DNA from: Pseudomonas frederiksbergensis
GTDB lineage: Bacteria; Pseudomonadota; Gammaproteobacteria; Pseudomonadales; Pseudomonadaceae
Length of the DNA stretch: 64,000 bases
NCBI RefSeq assembly: GCF_001874645.1
Contig: NZ_CP017886.1
Coordinates: forward strand, 2,356,001-2,420,000
Direction of reading: 5' to 3'
The notes beneath the pieces are model-generated. The model did no database searches and was not told where the DNA came from. It was given only the letters and a program-made list of their open reading frames with translations. This document shows, one piece after another, positions 52,424 through 60,099 of the stretch; within the stretch, counting starts at the first letter, position 1, and every line of letters begins with the position of its first letter. The position numbers and the translations under genes were made by a program.

Positions 52424-54457
52424 TTAGGCGCGGGCTTGTTCAGCGAACTCGAACATGCGGCGGATCGAGGCGAAGTCCGGGTGTTTGGGGTAGCGGTTGT
52501 GCCACTGGGCTTCTTCGTCCGTCAGGGCTTCGCCATGGCTCAGGCGGTCAGCGAGCTGGTGCCAAAGGTGGTAACGGGCGGTTGGGTCGGATGGCAGGTC
52601 GAAGGTCTGCGCCTGTGGGGCTGCCAGTTGGGCGAAGCGTTGTGCTTCGGCGAGTTGGTCGGCGCTGAGTTGGGCGGAAGGCGCGCTGGTCGGCGCGATC
52701 ATTTCCACGCGCTTGCCAGTCAAGGTTTCCAGCTTGTCCACGGCGCGCTTCATCTGGCCGCTTTCGCGCTTGTCGTAGGCTTTCTCAATCATCGCCTTCG
52801 GCATGTAATCGCTGGCGTTGCCGTCCAATAGGGCTTCGCCGATCAGGTCGCCGTCCAAGGTACGGACCCAAACGCGGGAGGCGTCACGCACGTCATAGGC
52901 AAGGCGGATTTCATCGCCGTGGAAGTTACGCAATGCGTCCAGGAAGTAGGTTTCGTTAGCCCAAGTAACTTCGCCGCGACGGGTTGGGCGCAGGACTTGC
53001 GGACGCATCAGGTCATTCAGCAGCTCAGACGACGCCACCATTGGCTCCCAGCCCTCTGCGCGAGCGGCATCCCATGCTTCGTTGGGGCTCATGTGGCGTA
53101 GCTTGCCGGTCAGCGGATCGCGGAACCGTTCCAGGCCTCGGTGCGGAGTGTTGTTGTAGATGTCGAGTTCATACTCAACGCCCGCCATGAACTCGGCGAA
53201 GGTCGGGATCAAGCGGGTGGTGCCCGTCTCGCGCAGTTGTTTGCGGCTGATCCGATGGACTTTCGTGCCCGCGTGCTTGTCCATGTCGGCGCCGATATAG
53301 CTCGTCAGCTTCTTCGCGGCATTGACCCAGATGGTCTGGTGTGAACGCTCGATCAGACCTCGCGCCTGACTGTTATAAGGCAGTGCATGGGTCATAGTGC
53401 CGCCGATCCGGTCGACCACTTCGCGCACGGTGTCGTTGGCGAACCCTGAACCGTTGTCCACGTAGAACATGGCGAACATGCCGTACTGCACAGCATCGCG
53501 CAGGGCGTCCAGAACACCGATGGTGGACTCGGCTTCACCAATGGAGATGCCCACGGCTTTGCGGGTGGCAACATCGAGGACGGTGGTGGTTTCCGGCCGG
53601 TATGGTTTCCCGGTGCGCGGATTGAGTACTTCGGCGTCGAACTTGTGACCGTCAGCGGTGAACACGTCGCAGGGGTACAGGTTCTTAGTGGTCCGACGCT
53701 TGAAGGGTTGCAGCGCCTTGAGTTCCTGTGGGGTACGACGGCCGCGCTCGCGAGCCTCGGCGCTGAGCTTATTAAGGAAGCGACGGACCACGTGGATGCT
53801 CGGGCGCTCGGCCGGATGCTTGAGGGCGAACTCGGCATAAGCCGCTTCGACGCTGGGCTTGGTTGGGCGCTGGTAGCAAGTCAGGAAAGACGCCGACCAC
53901 GCGGGCAAGCTCATGTCTTTCTGACGGCGAGCAGGCGCCAGGCCTGTTTCGCCATGCTGACGGTAGTCGGACAGCCAGCGTTTGAGGGTGCGTTCGCTCA
54001 AAGAACGGTCGCCGGTCTTGCGGTCGTTGGCGCGCTGCACACGCTCAGTCAGATACGGGCTAAGTTGCTCAGCCTTGGCTAGGGCGACCAGGGAATCGAT
54101 GGCGCGTTGCTGGCTTATGGTCTGGCTCATGCGCTCGATCTCGCGCACAAAGGCCAGTCGGGCTGTCATGACTGAGCGTTGATCTTCGCTCAAGCGTGAC
54201 GCAGAAATAGCGTCACGCTCAGTTGTATTAGGTTGTAGTTCGGCAACTTGCTGAGGCTGGGTCTCCGTTACCGACGCGGCGATCAATGCGGTCTGGGTTT
54301 CTTTTGGCAGGATGGCAAAGGCGTATTCGATGGCCTTGCTGCCTAGGCGGTGTTGACCCTCCCATTGTTCGCGGGCGGCCATGGCCTTGACGTTGCGAGC
54401 AGTGCCAGGCAGCCCAGGCAGACCAGCCAGTTCCTGGGCGGTGAACCAATTACGCAT
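52424..54457 (-). CDS. MuA-like DDE transposase
   Basis: 677 residues from ATG 54457 (GGTGA upstream); GTG 54466 is possible. The N-terminal end-binding domain (WFTAQELAGLPGLPGTARNV) is followed by a second HTH region, then the RNase-H-like catalytic core with Asp269 (FTADGH), Asp334 (YVDNGSG) and Glu370 (GLIERSH), a D-35-E spacing. The C-terminal domain contacts the B protein. It cuts and joins the prophage ends, bounded here by TTTGGCAC sites. Confidence 0.93.
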   Translation of the reverse strand: MRNWFTAQELAGLPGLPGTARNVKAMAAREQWEGQHRLGSKAIEYAFAILPKETQTALIAASVTETQPQQVAELQPNTTERDAISASRLSEDQRSVMTARLAFVREIERMSQTISQQRAIDSLVALAKAEQLSPYLTERVQRANDRKTGDRSLSERTLKRWLSDYRQHGETGLAPARRQKDMSLPAWSASFLTCYQRPTKPSVEAAYAEFALKHPAERPSIHVVRRFLNKLSAEARERGRRTPQELKALQPFKRRTTKNLYPCDVFTADGHKFDAEVLNPRTGKPYRPETTTVLDVATRKAVGISIGEAESTIGVLDALRDAVQYGMFAMFYVDNGSGFANDTVREVVDRIGGTMTHALPYNSQARGLIERSHQTIWVNAAKKLTSYIGADMDKHAGTKVHRISRKQLRETGTTRLIPTFAEFMAGVEYELDIYNNTPHRGLERFRDPLTGKLRHMSPNEAWDAARAEGWEPMVASSELLNDLMRPQVLRPTRRGEVTWANETYFLDALRNFHGDEIRLAYDVRDASRVWVRTLDGDLIGEALLDGNASDYMPKAMIEKAYDKRESGQMKRAVDKLETLTGKRVEMIAPTSAPSAQLSADQLAEAQRFAQLAAPQAQTFDLPSDPTARYHLWHQLADRLSHGEALTDEEAQWHNRYPKHPDFASIRRMFEFAEQARA

Positions 54458-54890
54458 GGTCTTCACCCAGCAGCTTTTTCAGTTCACGAGCTTGACGAGT
54501 AGCATTCGCGGCGACTCGCTCAAGCCGACCTAGCTCGGTGTCCAACGCCTCGCGCCCATAAGCAACACGACCACCACGTAAGTGCACCTGCCAGTTTGTC
54601 AGGACGTGGCTGGCACAAACCTCTTCCAGCAACGCGGCTCTATATAGAGGAAGGTTGTGATCAGCGCGGGCAGGACTCGACCAAGCGTCTAACATGTTCT
54701 TACTGACGTCATCGCCTGACAGGCGAGACATACGAGCGGCGATTTCATAGCGGTCCAGCTCGGAGCCCTTGAGGATTTCACTCACCAGCTCACTGACTTG
54801 AGCCGCGTAGTTGCCGAGACCAGGGATAGAAAGAACCGGCTGTGGGACAGAGAATATGTCTAGCGTCTTGTCATCTTTTGGGCGGCGCAT
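54450..54890 (-). CDS. Early protein between ner and transposase genes
   Basis: 146 residues. It contains ELVSEILKGSELDRYEIAARMSRL, with a possible helix-turn-helix, and a helical end (LERVAANATRQARELKKLL). It overlaps the transposase gene. Similar proteins occur at this place in B3-like phages, function unknown; it may assist transposition or early control. Confidence 0.68.
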   Translation of the reverse strand: MRRPKDDKTLDIFSVPQPVLSIPGLGNYAAQVSELVSEILKGSELDRYEIAARMSRLSGDDVSKNMLDAWSSPARADHNLPLYRAALLEEVCASHVLTNWQVHLRGGRVAYGREALDTELGRLERVAANATRQARELKKLLGEDHA

Positions 54891-54892
54891 GT

Positions 54893-55228
54893 TTAGGCAC
54901 TCCTTACCGCTTTACAGTGTCCAACCGGGTAGAGTCCGGTATCCTTGCTGTAGGACGTGTTTATTTCCGCGCGCCCAGGGCGTTGCCGATGTGGAGTGCC
55001 GTCAGCGTTCCAGCGCTCCGGCCAGATGTCGGCGGGATCAAGGCTCAGGGCGTCAGCGAGGGAGCGCTCAATGCGTGGGTAAGGCGTACTTTTGGCATTG
55101 CGGATTGCGCGGTCGGTCACTTCTAGCTGACGTGCAAGCTCGGCCATTGAGGTGCCACGAACACGGAGTTGGTATTTGATCCACTCCCATCGGCTAGCTG
55201 GGTCTGTGGGCATGTCGATATCGCTCAT
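54893..55228 (-). CDS. ner: Ner-like DNA-binding protein
   Basis: 111 residues. The Ner/Nlp helix-turn-helix region (WEWIKYQLRVRGTSMAELAR, then LEVTDRAIRNAKSTPYP) and the end RSLADALSLDPADIWPERW are typical. Ner lowers early and repressor transcription in Mu. It is the first leftward gene, divergent from the repressor, with operator-like repeats between. Confidence 0.87.
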   Translation of the reverse strand: MSDIDMPTDPASRWEWIKYQLRVRGTSMAELARQLEVTDRAIRNAKSTPYPRIERSLADALSLDPADIWPERWNADGTPHRQRPGRAEINTSYSKDTGLYPVGHCKAVRSA

Positions 55229-55261
55229 AGTTTTGAACCATCTTCACGGGTGGTTTTTTTG

Positions 55262-55276
55262 GGACGTCTAACGTCC
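55262..55276. promoter_or_regulatory. Inverted repeat in the ner/repressor gap
   Basis: GGACGT and ACGTCC are separated by CTA, 34 bases upstream of the ner start. This is a candidate Ner or repressor site. Confidence 0.5.
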
Positions 55277-55328
55277 TGTTGCGGATAAACATAGCGCGGA
55301 TAACCGCGCATATCAATCGGAAAAACGC

Positions 55329-55462
55329 GCATCCGATTCTTTTTTATGCGTTTCACGCCCAGAAAAATGAATAACCGAGAGAAATCAATGACTTACAAGG
55401 AATCGGATAAAACGGATGCTTCAGATACGCAGCATCCGATTCCAGTGGGGGCAATCGGATGC
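55329..55462. promoter_or_regulatory. Operator-like array GCATCCGATTC
   Basis: Copies of the 11-mer GCATCCGATTC in alternating orientation lie at 55329-55339 (+), 55400-55409 (-, partial), 55432-55442 (+) and 55452-55462 (-, one mismatch), with a further half-site CGGATGC near 55413-55419. They span the repressor start region and are likely repressor or Ner binding sites. Confidence 0.65.
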
Positions 55463-56092
55463 TTCCGGGATAGGCTCAAGGACGCGATGGGCACCAGGGC
55501 TGCACGCGTTTTTTCGCGTGAATCAGGCCTTTCCGAGGGAGCTATACGCAGTTATCTGAGCGGGGAGACGTATCCGACCCTCGACAGGCTGGAACAGATA
55601 GCGCAGGCCGCAGGCGTTTCCGCGATGTGGCTGGCATTTGGGGAAGAGCAACAGGTACAGCGGGTAATAGAAGACGATAAGTACAGCTATGTCCCTCTCT
55701 ACGATGCACGGTGCAGCGCAGGACATGGCTCATGGAGCGAGGGTGCGCGGATTTTGACGCACCTGGCGTTCACGACCTACTCACTGCGTAAACAGGGTCT
55801 GGAGCCGTCGAAGCTGTCCGCTATCAGGGTTGACGGTGATTCGATGGAGGGGCTGCTGAGCGATGGCGACACGGTCCTGATAGACCATAGCCGCAACACG
55901 CTGGAGGGAGAGGCGGTCTACGTGATCCGCCTGGATGACCATCTCTATGCCAAGCGTCTGCAACGCCAGATTGGTGGCGGTGTCGCGGTCATAAGCACTA
56001 ACACGGCCTATCAGACGATGACGGTTACGAGAGAAAACCTGAACGACCTGGAGATAGTCGGGCGCGTGGTCTGGGCTGGAGGCTGGATGTAA
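55388..56092 (+). CDS. Prophage repressor, HTH plus S24 peptidase
   Basis: 234 residues from ATG 55388 (GAGAGA upstream); starts at 55346 and 55367 are in frame. A helix-turn-helix (about residues 36-72, ARVFSRESGLSEGAIRSYL) is joined to a LexA/CI-type S24 domain with Ser152 (GDSMEG) and Lys189 (YAKRL), and a possible cleavage site at Ala111-Gly112. It should keep the prophage silent and be inactivated by RecA-stimulated self-cleavage. This differs from Mu's own repressor and resembles D3112/lambda-type control. Confidence 0.88.
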   Translation: MTYKESDKTDASDTQHPIPVGAIGCFRDRLKDAMGTRAARVFSRESGLSEGAIRSYLSGETYPTLDRLEQIAQAAGVSAMWLAFGEEQQVQRVIEDDKYSYVPLYDARCSAGHGSWSEGARILTHLAFTTYSLRKQGLEPSKLSAIRVDGDSMEGLLSDGDTVLIDHSRNTLEGEAVYVIRLDDHLYAKRLQRQIGGGVAVISTNTAYQTMTVTRENLNDLEIVGRVVWAGGWM

Positions 56093-56096
56093 GCGC

Positions 56097-56121
56097 CTCG
56101 GTACATTATTACGATACCGAG
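56097..56121 (+). terminator. Hairpin after the repressor gene
   Basis: CTCGGTA pairs with TACCGAG around an 11-base loop, just after the stop codon. It has no T run. Confidence 0.5.
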
Positions 56122-56137
56122 CCGACGTTGGTGCCCG

Positions 56138-56342
56138 GTGCCAAAGCTCTCGCCAAATCGGCCTAGACACAACGCTAGTGTCTAATTTTGCCTGTTTATT
56201 GTTTGGCACCGTTTTGGCACTGGTCTCGGTATGCGGTTTGCTCTGAACCCCTTGCTCCGCCTAGCCGCCCGGCCTCATACCGCTTTGTCCCGGTTCATCC
56301 CACCAGCTTTCGGTCCAGTGCCAAACATAGAACCTCCCCACA
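56138..56342. promoter_or_regulatory. Prophage left end with transposase-binding repeats
   Basis: GTGCCAAA or its complement TTTGGCAC occurs at 56138-56145 (-), 56202-56209 (+), 56213-56220 (+) and 56318-56325 (-). The outermost site is 18 bases from the terminus, as at the right end. These are likely MuA-type L sites, and the left end probably also holds pac. Confidence 0.8.
56164..56188 (+). terminator. Terminator hairpin downstream of the repressor
   Basis: TAGACAC pairs with GTGTCTA around AACGCTA and is followed by ATTTT, a short but typical intrinsic terminator. Confidence 0.6.
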
Positions 56343-56347
56343 CCCAA
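56343..56347. repeat. Target-site duplication CCCAA (right copy)
   Basis: It matches 22493-22497 and is followed by the missing part of the interrupted 98-bp unit. Confidence 0.93.
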
Positions 56348-56707
56348 CCACTCAGGCCGGCTGTCAGGCCGCCGTGCTGTTGCCATTGATCTTGATCTAC
56401 CCGCCCCATCGGGAGGCCGAGTGGAGGTGTTCATCAGGGGGTTGGCGCGCAGCGCCGTACGGCGCAGCCGGACACATCGAGAGGAGGTCGTCGCGCAGCA
56501 GACCGTAGGCGATGCCCCCTGATGGACACCGGAGTGAGGGGACGCCGAGCCTAGGCGAGGTGCCGTACGCTCGGGGCGAAGACTTTTGCTTACTTTTCGT
56601 CGTTTGGAAAAGTGAGGCGCCGTAAGGGCGAAACCCTAAGCGGCCGTTACCGCAGAAATGGATATGTACACCTGCGAAAGACAGGTCGGCTGTCAGGCCG
56701 CCAGATC
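56348..56707. other. Intergenic repeat-derived spacer
   Basis: The first 26 bases complete the interrupted 98-bp repeat. The rest has no convincing gene: GC-rich inverted segments (around 56440-56470), then the stretch TTTTGCTTACTTTTCGTCG and AAAAGTGAGGCGCCGTAAGG near 56583-56625. I recognise this as the type of repetitive intergenic sequence common in P. fluorescens-group genomes. A partial linker copy (CGGCTGTCAGGCCGCC) lies at 56687-56702. Confidence 0.5.
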
Positions 56708-56736
56708 AAAAGATCGCAGCCTGCGGCAGTTCCTAC
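56708..56736. repeat. Single REP element supplying a stop codon
   Basis: The REP unit ends TTCCTAC; on the minus strand its GTAGGA contains the TAG stop (56735-56733) of the kinase-like gene. Confidence 0.8.
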
Positions 56737-58172
56737 GCCCCCTTGGGCAAACGCTGATCAATCACCTGATACAGCGCACTGCTCTGAGGCCAGTTACGCA
56801 TAAACCGCGCCCGATCCCGCGCATACGCCGGAGCAAAACTACTGGCCGAACCGTGCTGACACATCGAATCCAGGTCAATCAACGACCAGCGATCCCTGTC
56901 CCAAAACAGGTTATGGCCCTTGAAATCCCCATGACTGATACGCTCGCGAATCAGCTCGGCAAACAAGTGATCCAGCGCCAGCAACTCAGCTTCAGGCGCA
57001 TTACCACTCTCAACGAACGGCGCGAAACGCTCAATGATGTCCGGCCCCGCCAAGTATTCGGTAATCAGATAAGCCCGACTGCGCAGCCAGAAAAAACGCT
57101 TCTCCAGTAGCGCCAAGGGTTTCGGCGTAGCAATGCCGAGGAACACCAAGCGATGACCCTCGCGCCATGAATGCCAGGCCCGGCTCGGGCGCCAGAAGCG
57201 TTTGAGCCAATGGGCAAAACCCTTGATGTTGTAGCGCTTGACCACCAGCGTCCGACCCGCCACTTCGACCTTGCCAACGCTCGCCGCGCCACCGGTCTTG
57301 TACAGATGCCCCTGATCAAGCAGGGCATCGGCCTGCGCCAGCACCGGCAGCATGATCGCCTCTTCCTCACGAGGAGTCGCGCGCAAACCGAACGCCCCGC
57401 GCTGCACACTGAACAACGTGCATTCGCGGCCGACCTTGATCAGAAAGTCTTTCAAACGCCAGCTGCGGACTTTGTTGACCTGCTTCTGCAACGCTTCCAA
57501 TGGCAAGGCATGCTCGCCGTTGCTCAGCAGGTAATACACCAGCAATTCTTCGGTGAACGGCTCAAGCGACTTCGGCAACTGGGCAAAAAATACCCCTAGG
57601 TTTTCCAGAACCTTCTGCCGGGACAGCGGCTGACCAGCCTGCTCAACACGAATACCCGCACCGTCGATCAAGTACAGATGGCCGTCGTGGCGCAGCAGAT
57701 TGTCCAGGTGCAAGTCTTCCTGCCACAGGCCCTTGCTGTGCAATTGACCGATGGCGGCCAGCGCCTCGGCCAACACCGCCGTTTGCTCGTCCGCCAGCGC
57801 CGGCAGCGCTTCGACCTGCTTCCAGGCATCGCCGAGGCTCTCGGCGCCTTCAAGAAAATCGAACAGCAACCAGCCACCCTCGCCGTCCTTCAGGCCATCG
57901 GCCAACAGCATCGGTGTAGTCAAGCCTTGAGCGGCGAGCAAACGTACGCCGTCCAGCTCACGCTGAAAATGCCGCGCCGCCTTGCTGCCCACCAACAGTT
58001 TGGCCAGCACCGGACGCCCGCGCCAAACAGCGGCGCCCACGTAACGCTGCCCCGGCAAAACCCGCAGCACGCTGAGCAGTTGCAACTGCGCCGGGCCTGC
58101 GGCGTCCGCCAACTCGATACTCAATGGCAAGTTTGGTGTGCGACCGGCACCCTTTAATTCAGACAAACGCAT
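56733..58172 (-). CDS. Tandem kinase-domain protein of the LPS core operon
   Basis: 479 residues with two kinase-like halves. The first has HSKGLWQEDLHLDNLL and YLIDGAG; the second has RISHGDFKGHNLFWDR and SLIDLDSM, each a catalytic-loop/metal-site pair of the InaA/Rio type. It probably phosphorylates LPS core sugars or helps WaaP. It corresponds to PA5006 by length and place. ATG 58172 overlaps the waaP stop by one base. The stop lies within a REP element. Confidence 0.78.
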   Translation of the reverse strand: MRLSELKGAGRTPNLPLSIELADAAGPAQLQLLSVLRVLPGQRYVGAAVWRGRPVLAKLLVGSKAARHFQRELDGVRLLAAQGLTTPMLLADGLKDGEGGWLLFDFLEGAESLGDAWKQVEALPALADEQTAVLAEALAAIGQLHSKGLWQEDLHLDNLLRHDGHLYLIDGAGIRVEQAGQPLSRQKVLENLGVFFAQLPKSLEPFTEELLVYYLLSNGEHALPLEALQKQVNKVRSWRLKDFLIKVGRECTLFSVQRGAFGLRATPREEEAIMLPVLAQADALLDQGHLYKTGGAASVGKVEVAGRTLVVKRYNIKGFAHWLKRFWRPSRAWHSWREGHRLVFLGIATPKPLALLEKRFFWLRSRAYLITEYLAGPDIIERFAPFVESGNAPEAELLALDHLFAELIRERISHGDFKGHNLFWDRDRWSLIDLDSMCQHGSASSFAPAYARDRARFMRNWPQSSALYQVIDQRLPKGA

Positions 58173-58978
58173 CAAAGCGCATCTCCATAGCGCTGCTTGC
58201 GTTCATAAAGTTTGTTGGCCTTGCCCTCGAGCCACGCCAGCAACGCAGCCTCTTCACGCAGAACCTGGCGTAGGGGTTGCTGGAAGTAGCCTTTGAGGAA
58301 ACGCAGCTTGTCGCGACGCGTCAGACCGATATCCAGCGCCGAGAAATACAACGCCGCCAGATCCTTGTCACGCCAGCGTTTGGTGATCGCCCGGCGGGTC
58401 TGGGCACGGTGCAAATCGATTACCGAAAGCTTGAAATCGTCGGCCGTCACCGGTTTATCGGTGTGCAGCAGAAAGTGGCAGATGTAGCAGTCGCGGTGGT
58501 TGACCCCGGCGCGGTGCATCATGCCGGTCATGCGCGCCACTTCGGCGATCAGCGCACGCTTGAGTTCTGGTTCCGGCGGCTGCTTGACCCAATCGATGCT
58601 GAAGTCTTCCAGGCTGACGGTCGGCGCCAGCTCTTGCGTGACGATGAACGAGTGCTGGTCCGCCGGGTTGCTGCCGCGCTCGCCGTAAGCAACGGCGGTC
58701 ATGGTCGGCACACCGACTTCCTGCAAACGCTGGATCGCCCGCCATTCCTGACCGGCACCGAGTACCGGCAGCTTGGCGGTGAGCAGATTCTTGAAGATCT
58801 CGCCCCAGCCAATGCCCCGGTGAATCTTCACAAAGAAGCCGTCCCCGGCCACTTCGGTGCGCAGGGTACGGCGAGCTTCGAGCTCACGGTAAACCTCGCC
58901 CTTCAGGCCTTCGACTTCGGTGAACGCATCGCGTCCGGCCCAAAGGCTCTTGAACGGTTCGGCAAGAATCAACTTCAT
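58172..58978 (-). CDS. waaP: LPS core heptose I kinase
   Basis: 268 residues, the standard length. The catalytic loop GVNHRDCYICHFLL and metal site SVIDLHRAQ are characteristic of WaaP, with KIHRGIGWGEIFKNLL near the N-terminus. It phosphorylates heptose I of the inner core and is essential in P. aeruginosa, where core phosphates are needed for LPS export. It overlaps waaG by one base. Confidence 0.93.
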   Translation of the reverse strand: MKLILAEPFKSLWAGRDAFTEVEGLKGEVYRELEARRTLRTEVAGDGFFVKIHRGIGWGEIFKNLLTAKLPVLGAGQEWRAIQRLQEVGVPTMTAVAYGERGSNPADQHSFIVTQELAPTVSLEDFSIDWVKQPPEPELKRALIAEVARMTGMMHRAGVNHRDCYICHFLLHTDKPVTADDFKLSVIDLHRAQTRRAITKRWRDKDLAALYFSALDIGLTRRDKLRFLKGYFQQPLRQVLREEAALLAWLEGKANKLYERKQRYGDAL

Positions 58979-60099
58979 CAGTGTTGCTCCGCCAGAATCA
59001 CATCCGCCGCGTGCTGCGGCATGCTGTAGAGATCGGCCGTGTCGGCGAAGGCCAGGCCATTACGGCTCCAGGCCGCACGCGCTGCGTCGTCGCTCAACAT
59101 GGTCGTCAGGTACTGCGTGAGTTGCGCCTGTTCGAACGGCTCATCCAGCACCAGACCGCTGTCAGCCTCGGCGATGTAATGCGCATAACCGCACACCGCA
59201 CTGACCAGCACCGGCAAACCGGCCACCAGCGCTTCAAGCAATACCGTCCCGGTGTTTTCGTTGTACGCCGGGTGGATCAACAGGTCGGCGCCGAGCAGGA
59301 AACGCGGGATATCGCTGCGCCCCTTGAGAAACTGCACGCTATCGCCGAGCCCCAACGCCGCACTCTGTAACTGGAATACTTTGGGGTCGTCCTGGCCAAT
59401 TACAAACAGTCGGGTACGTTTACGCAGCTCCGATGGCAGCGCCGCCAGGGCCTTGAGGCTGCGATCGACACCTTTGGTCTTGAACCCGGAACCGATCTGC
59501 ACCAGCAGTAATTCGTTGTCAGCGAGGGAAAATTCGCGGCGGAACTCAGCGCGAATTTCAGCCGCATTGGCCGGCGCACGACGGTCCAGGGCAATGCCTG
59601 GCGGCAGCAGATGAAAGCGCTCAAGCGGTGTGTCGTAATGCTTGATGAACAGCGGTTGCTGGACTTCGGAAATCATCAACACTTCGGTTTTCGCATCTTT
59701 GGCGAACACTGCGCGCTCGTACTCGGCGAAGTGCCGGTAGCGACCCCAGCGCCGATAGAGGGAATTACGCAGGGTCTGCGCCTTGTCCTCGAAGCAGCCA
59801 TCAGCAGCGTAGTAGACGTCGAGCCCCGGCATTTTGTTGAAGCCAATCAGCCGGTCCACCGGACGCTTGGCCAGGTCGGCTTCCATCCAGGCACTCAGCT
59901 TTTCGTTACGGCGATGGTTGAAAATCGCCTTCACCGGCGCCACCAGCACTTCGAAACCCGGCGGCACATCGCCTTCCCAGATCAGCGTGTAGACGCGGAT
60001 CTGATGCCCGCGCTGCTGGCATTCCAGGGCGATGCGCATGAAATCGCGCTGCAATCCGCCAAACGGAAAATATTTGTAAAGGACAAAAGCCAATTGCAT
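58978..60099 (-). CDS. waaG: LPS core glucosyl/galactosyltransferase I
   Basis: 373 residues, GT4 family. It begins MQLAFVLYKYFPFGGLQRDF, typical of WaaG, with donor-site segments LVQIGSGFKTKGVDRSL and the E-x7-E motif in NENTGTVLLEALVAG. It adds the first outer-core hexose (GalN in Pseudomonas) to heptose II. It overlaps waaC by one base. Confidence 0.92.
   Translation of the reverse strand: MQLAFVLYKYFPFGGLQRDFMRIALECQQRGHQIRVYTLIWEGDVPPGFEVLVAPVKAIFNHRRNEKLSAWMEADLAKRPVDRLIGFNKMPGLDVYYAADGCFEDKAQTLRNSLYRRWGRYRHFAEYERAVFAKDAKTEVLMISEVQQPLFIKHYDTPLERFHLLPPGIALDRRAPANAAEIRAEFRREFSLADNELLLVQIGSGFKTKGVDRSLKALAALPSELRKRTRLFVIGQDDPKVFQLQSAALGLGDSVQFLKGRSDIPRFLLGADLLIHPAYNENTGTVLLEALVAGLPVLVSAVCGYAHYIAEADSGLVLDEPFEQAQLTQYLTTMLSDDAARAAWSRNGLAFADTADLYSMPQHAADVILAEQH

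Larger units (their letters stand above)
22498..56342 (-). mobile_element. Mu-like transposable prophage, 33845 bp
   Basis: The element has TGT...ACA termini, a 5-bp target duplication, a DDE transposase and MuB-like ATPase at one end and tail-fibre genes at the other. Gene order follows Mu/B3-like phages: repressor, ner, A, B, early genes, gemA, mor, lysis, terminase, portal, F, G, protease/scaffold, major head, tail sheath and tube, tape measure, baseplate, fibre. No integrase is present. The lytic genes read leftward. The set looks complete except for a frameshifted gp48-like gene. I saw no Gam or Mom homologue, and a single Mor/C-family activator. Confidence 0.95.

Noticed and set aside
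55346..55387. Longer N-terminus of the repressor from ATG 55346 or 55367
   Set aside because: Neither start has a ribosome site, and both lie close to operator-like sites; ATG 55388 has GAGAGA upstream.
22498..56342. Integrase-type prophage with att sites
   Set aside because: No integrase or tRNA target was found; the 5-bp duplication and DDE transposase show transposition.
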